Positions 1-5,477 of a DNA stretch of 6,093 bases are shown piece after piece; the stretch's first letter is position 1; the number at the start of each line of letters is the position of its first letter. Both the position numbers and the translations under genes were made by a program. The stretch is from an uncultured Mailhella sp. (GTDB lineage Bacteria > Desulfobacterota > Desulfovibrionia > Desulfovibrionales > Desulfovibrionaceae): assembly GCF_905187505.1 (NCBI RefSeq), contig NZ_CAJJIC010000136.1:1-6093 (forward strand), written 5' to 3'. The notes under the pieces are model-generated. The model was not told where the DNA came from. It searched no databases and was given only the letters and a program-made list of their open reading frames with translations.

Positions 1-333
1 GTCATCAGACGAAGCAACAGCATCCATCACCTGATGGCGCAAAGCATCAAGCTGCTGCGCGAAGGCTCCACCGACGGCGCCAGCGAAAAGCACGTTCCCG
101 TCATTGAAAAGACCGAAAACGGCTACAAGGTGAAGGTCGGCTCCGCCGCCCATCCCATGGCCGAAGACCATTACATCGAATGGATCGAACTTCTGGCCGA
201 CGGCGTTTCCCACATCGCCTTCCTGAACCCCGGCGACGCTCCCGAAGCCGAGTTCTGCGTGAAGGCCGACAAGGTCGTCGCCCGCGAATTCTGCAACAAG
301 CACGGCCTGTGGAAGGCTGAATTCCAGGGCTAG
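1..333 (+). CDS. dfx: Desulfoferrodoxin / superoxide reductase, 5' end outside window
   Basis: Cytoplasmic superoxide reductase (also called rbo), which reduces superoxide to hydrogen peroxide with electrons from rubredoxin. The frame is open from base 1, so the true start lies upstream; the ATG at 34 has no ribosome site. Counting from that ATG, the Fe(His)4Cys site II is complete: H20 in EKHVP, H40 in AHPM, H46, C87 and H90 in CNKHG. With a constant offset of 29 these match H49, H69, H75, C116 and H119 of D. vulgaris desulfoferrodoxin; E19 and the following residues match its conserved EKH. Oddly, on the same gap-free alignment the adjacent cysteines C29-C30 of the N-terminal desulforedoxin domain fall on Leu and Met, and the visible upstream codons (VIRRSNSIHHL) do not resemble that domain. 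The stop is 2 bases before the next start, so it is co-transcribed with the rubredoxin. Family assignment is firm; the N-terminal architecture is open. Confidence 0.93.
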   Translation, partial: VIRRSNSIHHLMAQSIKLLREGSTDGASEKHVPVIEKTENGYKVKVGSAAHPMAEDHYIEWIELLADGVSHIAFLNPGDAPEAEFCVKADKVVAREFCNKHGLWKAEFQG

Positions 334-335
334 CC

Positions 336-491
336 ATGAAGAAGTACGTCTGCAACCTCTGCGGGTACGAATATGACCCCGCCAAGGGTGATCCCGATTC
401 CGGCATTGCTCCCGGCACCGCCTTTGAAGACATCCCCGAAGACTGGGTCTGCCCCCTCTGCGGCGCCTCCAAGGCCGAGTTCGAGGCCGTC
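336..491 (+). repeat. Rubredoxin domain duplication, copy 1
   Basis: Direct repeat of a rubredoxin coding unit, paired with 925-1080 at a constant offset of 589 without indels. The longest identical block is 48 bases, 408-455 against 997-1044. The differences are mostly at third codon positions, but six change the residue. Confidence 0.9.
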
Positions 492-698
492 GAAGCCGAA
501 GAACCCAAGGCGGAAAAGGGCGAAAAGGACATGTCCATGTGGCAGTGCCAGGTCGGCAACTGCGGCTACATCTACCGTCCCGAAAAGGGCGACCGAAAGG
601 GCAAGATTCCCGCCGGCACGCCCTTTGAAGACCTGCCCGACGACTGGCACTGCCCCGTCTGCGGCGCAAGCAAGAAAATGTTCAAAAAGCTCGCCTAG
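336..698 (+). CDS. Two-domain rubredoxin (CX2C domain fused to CX4C domain)
   Basis: Small cytoplasmic one-electron carrier with two Fe(Cys)4 sites, 120 residues, about twice the usual rubredoxin length. Domain 1 (residues 1-52) has ligands C6, C9, C39 and C42 in the usual CX2C and CPLCG motifs. Residues 53-65 are a Glu/Lys-rich linker. Domain 2 (66-120) has C71 and C76 spaced as CX4C, then C106 and C109 in CPVCG. A widened first ligand loop is known from the second type of Desulfovibrio rubredoxin (Rd2 of D. desulfuricans); here both types sit in one chain. The start follows the dfx stop by 2 bases, with a GGG-type ribosome site inside the dfx end. The position between superoxide reductase and Roo suggests it feeds one or both; which domain serves which partner is not visible. 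A second ATG at 531 could give domain 2 alone. Confidence 0.96.
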   Translation: MKKYVCNLCGYEYDPAKGDPDSGIAPGTAFEDIPEDWVCPLCGASKAEFEAVEAEEPKAEKGEKDMSMWQCQVGNCGYIYRPEKGDRKGKIPAGTPFEDLPDDWHCPVCGASKKMFKKLA

Positions 699-716
699 CG
701 GGCAAAGAGAAGCATC

Positions 717-902
717 ATGGTCCATTGCAAGACTTCCGTTGCCGGCTGCACCGGGCAGACCATGCTCGGAGCGGGAGTGAAATTCGAGCGCATACGCCGC
801 ATCACCGGATACCTGGTAGGTACGCTCGACCGCTTCAATGACGGCAAAAAGGCGGAAGAACACGACAGAGTCAAGCACTGCAACATGGAAAACTGGCGCT
901 GA
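717..902 (+). CDS. Stand-alone NrdD-type glycyl-radical domain protein
   Basis: A 61-residue protein whose residues 22-54 resemble the extreme C-terminus of class III anaerobic ribonucleoside-triphosphate reductase. R28-I-T-G31-Y-L matches the RVCGYL glycyl-radical motif of E. coli NrdD, and the following DRFNDGKKAEEHDRVKH matches its RPFNAGKQEEVKRRVKH. Gly31 would be the radical residue. The catalytic barrel is absent, and so are the paired CxxC zinc ligands that precede the radical loop in NrdD; only C4, C11 and C55 are present. It lies 18 bases after the two-domain rubredoxin and 22 before the next, so it is in the same operon. The ATG at 717 has a GAGAAG-like ribosome site; a GTG at 777 preceded by GGAG would give a 41-residue product starting right at the conserved part. 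By analogy with GrcA/YfiD, which replaces the damaged glycyl domain of pyruvate formate-lyase, it may repair oxygen-cleaved NrdD. That role is inference; it could also be a gene relic. Confidence 0.75.
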   Translation: MVHCKTSVAGCTGQTMLGAGVKFERIRRITGYLVGTLDRFNDGKKAEEHDRVKHCNMENWR

Positions 903-924
903 GCCGCACCCAAGGAGAAACACG

Positions 925-1080
925 ATGGAAAAGTACATTTGCAACGTCTGCGGTTACGAATACGATCCCGCCAAGGGCGATCCCGATTCCGGCATCGCTC
1001 CCGGCACCGCCTTTGAAGACATCCCCGAAGACTGGGTCTGCCCCGTCTGCGGCGCTTCCAAGGCCGACTTTGAAGCCGCG
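925..1080 (+). repeat. Rubredoxin domain duplication, copy 2
   Basis: Second copy of the repeat at 336-491. Between the copies lie the CX4C rubredoxin domain and the NrdD-like gene, so recombination between copies would delete both and leave one single-domain rubredoxin. Confidence 0.9.
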
Positions 1081-1083
1081 TAA
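925..1083 (+). CDS. rub: Rubredoxin, single domain
   Basis: Standard 52-residue rubredoxin, a cytoplasmic one-electron carrier with one Fe(Cys)4 centre. Ligands are C6 and C9 (CNVCG) and C39 and C42 (CPVCG), with the conserved aromatic core Y4, Y11, Y13, F30 and W37. The start is set by AAGGAG at 912-917, seven bases upstream. It differs from domain 1 of the preceding two-domain rubredoxin at only six of 52 residues (2, 5, 8, 41, 48, 52), and the DNA is similarly close, so the two are recent duplicates or are kept alike by gene conversion. In Desulfovibrio, rubredoxin gives electrons to Roo and to desulfoferrodoxin, and the gene neighbours here are exactly those partners. An intrinsic terminator starts 19 bases after the stop codon. 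Confidence 0.97.
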   Translation: MEKYICNVCGYEYDPAKGDPDSGIAPGTAFEDIPEDWVCPVCGASKADFEAA

Positions 1084-1101
1084 TTACTGACAAGATTGTT
1101 C

Positions 1102-1139
1102 GCGGGCAGCCCCCTTTCCGGGGGCTTCCCGCTTTTTTT
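1102..1139 (+). terminator. Intrinsic terminator between rubredoxin and roo
   Basis: GC-rich hairpin: 1102-1106 pairs with 1128-1132, A1108 with T1126, and 1109-1114 with 1120-1125, with one C/T mismatch and a five-base loop (1115-1119). Seven T residues follow at 1133-1139. It is a textbook rho-independent terminator on the + strand. It ends 22 bases before the roo start codon, so roo must rely on read-through or on a promoter within the preceding genes. I see no clear promoter in this gap. Confidence 0.9.
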
Positions 1140-1161
1140 GTTTTACCAAGCCGAGGAAAAC

Positions 1162-2370
1162 ATGAGACCTGTTGAACTGAAAAAGGACATTTACTGGGTC
1201 GGCGCCGTCGATTTCGACATCCGCAACTTCCACCACTACAGCCGCTCTCCCGAGGGCAGCACCTACAACGCCTATCTCGTCTGCGACGAGAAGAAGGTGC
1301 TCTTCGACACCGTGAACGCTCACGAGTTCGACACGCTGGTGAAGCACATTTCCGAAATCATCGATCCTGAAAGCATCGACTACATCGTGTGCAACCATCT
1401 TGAACAGGATCATTCCGGCGCGCTTCCCCGCATCGTGAAGCTGTGCAAGCCCGAAAAGATCTTCTGCTCGCCCATGGGCTACAAGTCCATGACCAACATC
1501 TATAATACCGAGGGATGGCCCATCGAGATCGTCAAGGACGGAGATCGCCTGAACATCGGCAAGCGCAACGTCACCTTCCTTGAAACCCGCATGCTGCACT
1601 GGCCCGACAGCATGGTGTCCTACCTGGAAGAAGACAAGGTGCTCTTCAGCAACGACGCCTTCGGCCACAACCTCGCGACCTCCTACCGCTTCGCCGACGA
1701 GTGCGACCGCACCACGCTTTATGAATCCATGAAGCGCTACTACTACAACATCGTGCTGCCCTACTCTCCCCAGGTTCTCAAGACCCTGAAGCGCGTGACC
1801 GACCTCGGTCTGCAGTTCGACGTCATCGCCCCCGACCACGGTCTCATCTACCGCACGCCCGAGGACGTGAAGTTCGTCATCGAGTCCTATCAGGCCTTTG
1901 CCGAACAGAAGCCCAAGAAGCGCGCCGTCATCGCCTACGAGAGCATGTGGAACGGCACCGCCAAGATGGCCGAAGCCGTGGCCGACGGTCTGGACGCCGA
2001 AGACGTGCCCTACGTCCTCATCAACCTGCAGACCTGCCACTGCAGCGACGTGATGACCGAGCTCGCCGACAGCGGCGCTCTCATTCTCGGTTCCGCCACG
2101 CGCAACAACATGCCCATGGTGAACATGATGGCCTGCCTCGCCCATGTGAAGGGCCTGCGTCCTCAGAATCTCGTGGGCGCCACCTTCGGCACCTACGGCT
2201 GGTCCGGCGAAGCTCCCAAGATGATGGCCGACGCTCTGGCCGACATGAAGGTGGAACTCGTGGGCGAACCGCTCAAGTGCTATTTCAATCCCAAGAAGGA
2301 AGACCTTGAAAAGTGCCGCGAACTCGGCGTCGCCGTGGCCCGCGCCCTCAAGGAAAAGTGCGGAGCCTAA
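1162..2370 (+). CDS. roo: Rubredoxin:oxygen oxidoreductase (flavodiiron protein, FprA/Roo type)
   Basis: Cytoplasmic flavodiiron protein that reduces O2 to water (some members also reduce NO) with electrons from rubredoxin. It has 402 residues, the length of D. gigas Roo. The N-terminal metallo-beta-lactamase-like domain (about 1-250) carries the diiron ligands H79, E81, D83, H84 (NHLEQDHSG), H146 (MLHWPDS), D165 (SNDAFGH) and H226 (APDHG), with the same numbering as D. gigas Roo. The C-terminal flavodoxin-like domain (about 254-402) has the FMN phosphate loop ESMWNGTAKMA at 260-270, the SATRNNMP loop near 311 and GTYGWSGEAP near 343. There is no fused rubredoxin or NADH-reductase domain, so separate rubredoxins are needed, and two genes for them lie just upstream. 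The start at 1162 is chosen for GAGG at 1153-1156 and the family length; an upstream extension to 1096 would translate the terminator hairpin. Confidence 0.98.
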   Translation: MRPVELKKDIYWVGAVDFDIRNFHHYSRSPEGSTYNAYLVCDEKKVLFDTVNAHEFDTLVKHISEIIDPESIDYIVCNHLEQDHSGALPRIVKLCKPEKIFCSPMGYKSMTNIYNTEGWPIEIVKDGDRLNIGKRNVTFLETRMLHWPDSMVSYLEEDKVLFSNDAFGHNLATSYRFADECDRTTLYESMKRYYYNIVLPYSPQVLKTLKRVTDLGLQFDVIAPDHGLIYRTPEDVKFVIESYQAFAEQKPKKRAVIAYESMWNGTAKMAEAVADGLDAEDVPYVLINLQTCHCSDVMTELADSGALILGSATRNNMPMVNMMACLAHVKGLRPQNLVGATFGTYGWSGEAPKMMADALADMKVELVGEPLKCYFNPKKEDLEKCRELGVAVARALKEKCGA

Positions 2371-2388
2371 CCGCCTGAAACATCAAGC

Positions 2389-2423
2389 GCCCGGGCTGCC
2401 GTCTCCAATGCGGCAGTCCGGGC
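2389..2423 (+). other. Strong hairpin without T-tract, roo-cydA gap
   Basis: Positions 2389-2401 pair with 2411-2423 over 13 consecutive base pairs (one G-T wobble at 2395/2417) around a nine-base loop. It starts 18 bases after the roo stop. No T-run follows (TTCATGG), so it is not a standard intrinsic terminator. It may protect the 3' end of roo mRNA, mark a processing site, or weaken transcription into cydA. Confidence 0.75.
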
Positions 2424-2487
2424 TTCATGGCCGATTACGGCAGAGACTCGTCCTTCCGCGTCGCCGACGAGCACCAAGGAGCACATC

Positions 2488-3810
2488 ATGGATCTCATCC
2501 TCCTCTCCCGCCTCCAGTTTGCCATGACCGTCTTTTTCCACTTCATCTTCGTGCCTCTCACGCTCGGCCTTTCCGTGCTGCTCGCCATCATGGAAACCAT
2601 GTACGTGCGCACCGGCGATGAAGATTACAAGAGGATGGTCAAATTCTGGGGCAAACTCTTCCTCATCAACTTCGTTCTGGGCGTGGTGACGGGCATCACG
2701 CTTGAATTCCAGTTCGGCACGAACTGGTCCCGCTACTCCGCCTACGTAGGCGACATCTTCGGTTCTCTGCTGGCCATTGAAGCCACGGTGGCCTTCTTCC
2801 TCGAATCCACGTTCGTGGCCGTGTGGACCTTCGGCTGGGAGCGCGTGAGCAAGAAGGTGCACTGCTTCGCCATATGGATGGTGGCCATTGCCGGCAACAT
2901 TTCCGCCCTGTGGATCATCCTTGCCAACGGCTTCATGCAGCATCCCGTGGGCTACGTCCTGCGCAACGGACGCGCGGAGCTCGACGACTTTTTCGCCGTG
3001 GTCACCAATCCCTACGCCTGGGGCGAATATTTCCACACCGTCTCCTCGGCGTGGATGCTGGGCGGCTTCTTCGTGCTCGGCGTGGCCGCATGGCACCTTG
3101 CCCGCAAGAATGAAACCTCCCTGTTCACCAAGGCCGTGCGCATCGCAGCGCCCTTCACCCTCGTCATGGCGCTGCTCGTCGGCGCCGCCGGTCACCAGCA
3201 GGGCATGAACGTGGCCGAATATCAGCCCGCCAAGATGGCCGCCATGGAATCGCACTGGACCACCCAGACCAGAGCTCCCATGTACCTTCTCGCCTGGCCC
3301 GATCAGGAAAACGGCAAGAACCTTGTGGAAGCCCTGCCCATTCCCGGCCTCATGAGCTTCATCGCCTTCAACGACATCAACGCCGAAGTGAAGGGTCTCA
3401 GCGACTTTGCCAAGGAAGACATTCCGCCGGTGCTGCCCACCTTCCTGTCCTTCCGCATCATGGTGGGACTCGGCTGTCTCTTCATTCTGGTGTCCGCCTG
3501 GGCCTGGTGGCGTCGCAAGGATCTTGCCGCAGACACCCGCCTTGCCAAAATCCTGCCCTGGATGATTCCCCTGCCCTACATCACCATCATGCTCGGCTGG
3601 ACCGTGGCCGAAGTAGGCCGTCAGCCCTGGATCGTCTACAATCTCATGCGCACCTCGGACGCCGTGTCCCCCGTGCCCACGAGTTCCGTGCTCATTTCCG
3701 TCATAGCCTTCCTGGTCATCTACACGCTGCTCGGACTCATCGACATCTGGCTGCTGTATTCCAACTCCCGCAAGGGGCCCGAACCTGTCAAAGCCGCTGA
3801 GGAGGCGTAG
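2488..3810 (+). CDS. cydA: Cytochrome bd ubiquinol/menaquinol oxidase subunit I
   Basis: Subunit I of the membrane quinol oxidase cytochrome bd, which oxidises quinol and reduces O2 to water. It has 440 residues and many hydrophobic segments. Visible landmarks, with E. coli equivalents: H18 (H19, high-spin haem ligand) in FFHFIF; E98 and E106 (E99, E107) in AIEATVAFFLES; H183 (H186, haem b558 ligand) in FHTVSSAW; M325 (M393, haem b558 ligand) in SFRIMVG; quinol-site K249 and E254 (K252, E257) in QPAKMAAMES; and GRQPW at 377-381. It is about 80 residues shorter than E. coli CydA, with the missing part in the loop before M325, so it is a short Q-loop type. The start has AAGGAG at 2476-2481. The gene is followed by cydB after one base. 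High O2 affinity suits scavenging in an anaerobe, beside soluble Roo. Confidence 0.98.
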   Translation: MDLILLSRLQFAMTVFFHFIFVPLTLGLSVLLAIMETMYVRTGDEDYKRMVKFWGKLFLINFVLGVVTGITLEFQFGTNWSRYSAYVGDIFGSLLAIEATVAFFLESTFVAVWTFGWERVSKKVHCFAIWMVAIAGNISALWIILANGFMQHPVGYVLRNGRAELDDFFAVVTNPYAWGEYFHTVSSAWMLGGFFVLGVAAWHLARKNETSLFTKAVRIAAPFTLVMALLVGAAGHQQGMNVAEYQPAKMAAMESHWTTQTRAPMYLLAWPDQENGKNLVEALPIPGLMSFIAFNDINAEVKGLSDFAKEDIPPVLPTFLSFRIMVGLGCLFILVSAWAWWRRKDLAADTRLAKILPWMIPLPYITIMLGWTVAEVGRQPWIVYNLMRTSDAVSPVPTSSVLISVIAFLVIYTLLGLIDIWLLYSNSRKGPEPVKAAEEA

Positions 3811-3811
3811 C

Positions 3812-4831
3812 ATGGAAACGATCTGGTTCTTCCTCTGGACGCTTTTGTGGGCCGTGTACTTCATCCTTGACGGCTTCGACCTCGGCATGGGCACCCTCAT
3901 GCCCTTCGTGGCCGCCAACGACCATGAACGCCGCGTCATCTACAACGCGCAGGGCCCCTACTGGGACGGCAACGAGGTGTGGCTCATCACCGCCGGCGGC
4001 GTGACCTTCGCCGCCTTCCCCAACGCCTACGCCGTCATGTTCAGCGCACTCTACGCTCCCCTGCTCATCCTGCTGTTCTGCCTCATCTTCCGCGCCGTGG
4101 CCTTCGAGTTCCGCGGCAAGGGCGATTCCTGCACCTGGATCTTCAGCTGGGACGTGTGCATGACTCTCGGCAGCTTCCTGCCTGCGCTTCTGCTCGGCGT
4201 GGCCTTCGCCAACCTGTTCATGGGCATTCCCATCGACGCGGACGGCGTATACCACGGCAACATTCTCAAGCTTCTCAACCCCTACGGCCTTGCCGGCGGC
4301 GTGTTCTTCGTGGTCATGTTCTGCTACCACGGCGCGCTCTGGCTTGAACTCAAGTCCGAAGGCAATCTGCAGCTCAAGGCGCTCAAGGCCGCCCGCGTGC
4401 TCTGGCCCGTGCTGCTCGCCCTGGTCTTCCTGTTCCTGGCCCTCACGAGCTACTATACCGACAGCTTTGAACGCCTCGCGCAGCATCCCGCGGCCTACGC
4501 GGCTCTCGCTCTCGCCGTCATCGGCCTTGTGGGCAGCCGCCTTGCCCTGAACAACTGCACCCTCGTCGCCTGGCTGTGCAGCGCCCTGTTCATTCTGGGC
4601 CTGACCTTCTTCGGCGTGTTCGGCATGTATCCCGGCATCATTCTTTCCAGCATTGATCCGGCCTACAGCATCACCATCTACAACGCCGCCTCCAGCCCCC
4701 TCACCCTGAAGATCATGCTCACCGTCACGCTCTGCGCCGTGCCCGTGGTGCTGCTCTATCAGGCCTGGGTCTACTGGACCTTCGCCCACAAGGTGACCAA
4801 GGACGTGCTCAAGGACGAACACTCCTACTAA
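3812..4831 (+). CDS. cydB: Cytochrome bd quinol oxidase subunit II
   Basis: Subunit II of cytochrome bd, an integral membrane partner that stabilises the haem-bearing CydA. It has 339 residues with multiple long hydrophobic stretches. Family landmarks are the N-terminal FILDGFDLGMG (17-27), the GPYWDGNEVWLITAGG block (48-63), whose Asp52 corresponds to the conserved WDGN aspartate, FAAFPNAYA (66-74), and the C-terminal SSPLTLKIM (294-302). The start follows the cydA stop by one base, and a near-perfect GAGGAGG at 3799-3805 lies inside the cydA end, so the two subunits are translationally linked. I find no small cydX-type gene between the stop and the terminator about 55 bases later. This may mean the accessory subunit is absent or encoded elsewhere. 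Confidence 0.98.
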   Translation: METIWFFLWTLLWAVYFILDGFDLGMGTLMPFVAANDHERRVIYNAQGPYWDGNEVWLITAGGVTFAAFPNAYAVMFSALYAPLLILLFCLIFRAVAFEFRGKGDSCTWIFSWDVCMTLGSFLPALLLGVAFANLFMGIPIDADGVYHGNILKLLNPYGLAGGVFFVVMFCYHGALWLELKSEGNLQLKALKAARVLWPVLLALVFLFLALTSYYTDSFERLAQHPAAYAALALAVIGLVGSRLALNNCTLVAWLCSALFILGLTFFGVFGMYPGIILSSIDPAYSITIYNAASSPLTLKIMLTVTLCAVPVVLLYQAWVYWTFAHKVTKDVLKDEHSY

Positions 4832-4885
4832 CCGCGCCGAAGCACCGACGGCTCAACGCCGCAGGCTCCGATACCGCTGACCGAC

Positions 4886-4925
4886 AAAGGCCGCCCGCTT
4901 CTCCTGAAAGCGGACGGCCTTTTTT
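4886..4925 (+). terminator. Intrinsic terminator after cydB
   Basis: Positions 4888-4893 pair with 4915-4920 and 4895-4900 with 4908-4913, with one C/A mismatch (4894/4914) and a seven-base loop. A T-run spans 4920-4925. The stem extends through A4886-A4888 with the first Ts. On the - strand only three Ts follow the stem, so it would stop leftward transcription from the AT-rich unit weakly at best. Confidence 0.9.
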
Positions 4926-5017
4926 CTTCCCGGTCCTCTCTTCACAACTCCCGGTTTGCAGCACGTCTCCGGCTGCCGCCGTTTTCCGCACCTGCAAAGT
5001 CACATTTTGCCTGACGC

Positions 5018-5182
5018 TTAAGATCTCTCTGCGACCTCCAGAGCTTTTCTTCCAACAACCTCACAGTTACTGCTGGACAATTTTTTCAGTTCTACTACAG
5101 CTGCTATACCGGTAACAACCATGATAGTAATAGCCGCAATAGGATTCTTAATGTTTGACAGTTTATCAATTATATCTTCCAT
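5018..5182 (-). CDS. 54-residue single-span membrane protein, duplicate of the 39-residue one
   Basis: Unrecognised small protein. Residues 1-13 are polar (MEDIIDKLSNIKN), 14-30 form one hydrophobic span rich in Ile, Val and Ala, then ELKKLSSSNC and a charged tail to residue 54. The start is set by a good ribosome site, AGGGAG (5189-5194 on the complement), six bases before the ATG. The segment IAAITIMVVTGIAAVVELKK aligns without gaps to IAAVTIMVVAGVIGAVQLIK of the upstream 39-residue protein, and both then read LSS, so the two are paralogues. Read leftward, it is the last gene of the XRE unit. Its function is unknown; small single-span proteins include toxin peptides, phage lysis proteins and membrane-enzyme regulators. 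Preserved ribosome sites and a retained hydrophobic core argue that it is real. Confidence 0.7.
   Translation of the reverse strand: MEDIIDKLSNIKNPIAAITIMVVTGIAAVVELKKLSSSNCEVVGRKALEVAERS
5073..5142 (-). repeat. Direct repeat coding the membrane span, copy 1
   Basis: Aligns without indels to 5358-5427 at an offset of 285, with 54 of 70 bases identical by my count. It encodes the membrane span and the LSS that follows in the 54-residue protein. Confidence 0.85.
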
Positions 5183-5192
5183 ATCTGTCTCC

Positions 5193-5285
5193 CTACCTGT
5201 AAAATTTCGCGTACCATTCAGGGGATATCTTACGAGCTTGTTTTCTCTGGCAAAATCTCATTCCTCCATATAGGTCAAAGCACAT
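5193..5285 (-). CDS. Doubtful 30-codon ORF, basic and aromatic-rich
   Basis: The frame reads MCFDLYGGMRFCQRKQARKI and ends in SPEWYAKFYR before a TAG. A second start at 5261 overlaps GGAGGA closely and would give 22 residues. The stop codon overlaps the AGGGAG ribosome site of the 54-residue protein, so translation here could feed that gene, like a leader or coupling peptide. The product is strongly basic. No family is recognised. It may equally be a chance frame or a remnant in the 165-base gap. Confidence 0.25.
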   Translation of the reverse strand: MCFDLYGGMRFCQRKQARKISPEWYAKFYR

Positions 5286-5347
5286 GACAGCGAACTTCTA
5301 TTCTGTGCCATAGACACATCCATGGAGGCATGAAAAAATATTATAAA

Positions 5348-5467
5348 TCAACTCCCACTGGACAATTTTATCAGCTGCACAGCACCTATTACGCCAGCAA
5401 CAACCATAATGGTAACAGCCGCAATAGCATCCGAAACATTCGTAGACTTATCACTTTTATCACTCAT
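5348..5467 (-). CDS. 39-residue single-span membrane protein
   Basis: Unrecognised micro-protein: a polar N-terminus with Ser, Asp and Lys (1-13), a hydrophobic span at 14-33, then LIKLSSGS. Two lysines before the span and one after it leave the orientation open. The start has GAGGG (5473-5477 on the complement) five bases upstream, overlapping the end of the XRE gene, whose stop is only 10 bases before this ATG; the two are surely one transcript. It is a paralogue of the 54-residue protein downstream. The tight linkage to a regulator with a hydrophobic tail suggests the three products act together at the membrane, for example as a toxin-like peptide with its controller. That is inference from layout only. 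Confidence 0.7.
   Translation of the reverse strand: MSDKSDKSTNVSDAIAAVTIMVVAGVIGAVQLIKLSSGS
5358..5427 (-). repeat. Direct repeat coding the membrane span, copy 2
   Basis: Partner of 5073-5142. The best conserved parts are its two ends: 12 identical bases at one and 11 at the other. Confidence 0.85.
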
Positions 5468-5477
5468 CGTTACCCTC

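Noticed and set aside
330..944. - strand open frame of 204 codons across the rubredoxin region
   Set aside because: It spans the antisense of several well-supported + strand genes and shows internal repetition only because the rubredoxin unit is duplicated.
1096..1161. 22-residue N-terminal extension of Roo
   Set aside because: It would be translated from the terminator hairpin; the ATG at 1162 has a ribosome site and gives the exact 402-residue length and ligand numbering of D. gigas Roo.
1084..2145. Long - strand open frame of 353 codons opposite roo
   Set aside because: It lies antiparallel to a clear flavodiiron gene; its His/Val/Gly-rich translation is the usual shadow of GC-rich coding DNA and shows no domain.
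2425..3939. Long - strand open frame of 504 codons opposite cydA
   Set aside because: It covers cydA with all its haem ligands; the translation is rich in Gly, His and Glu, as expected for a reverse-strand artefact.
3788..4822. Long - strand open frame of 344 codons opposite cydB
   Set aside because: Antisense shadow of cydB; low-complexity His/Glu/Gly composition and no recognisable motif.
4832..4885. Search for a cydX-like small gene after cydB
   Set aside because: No start codon with a following single-span peptide is present before the terminator.
4809..5003. 64-codon - strand frame after cydB
   Set aside because: It runs through the cydB end and its terminator, with no ribosome site or recognisable product.
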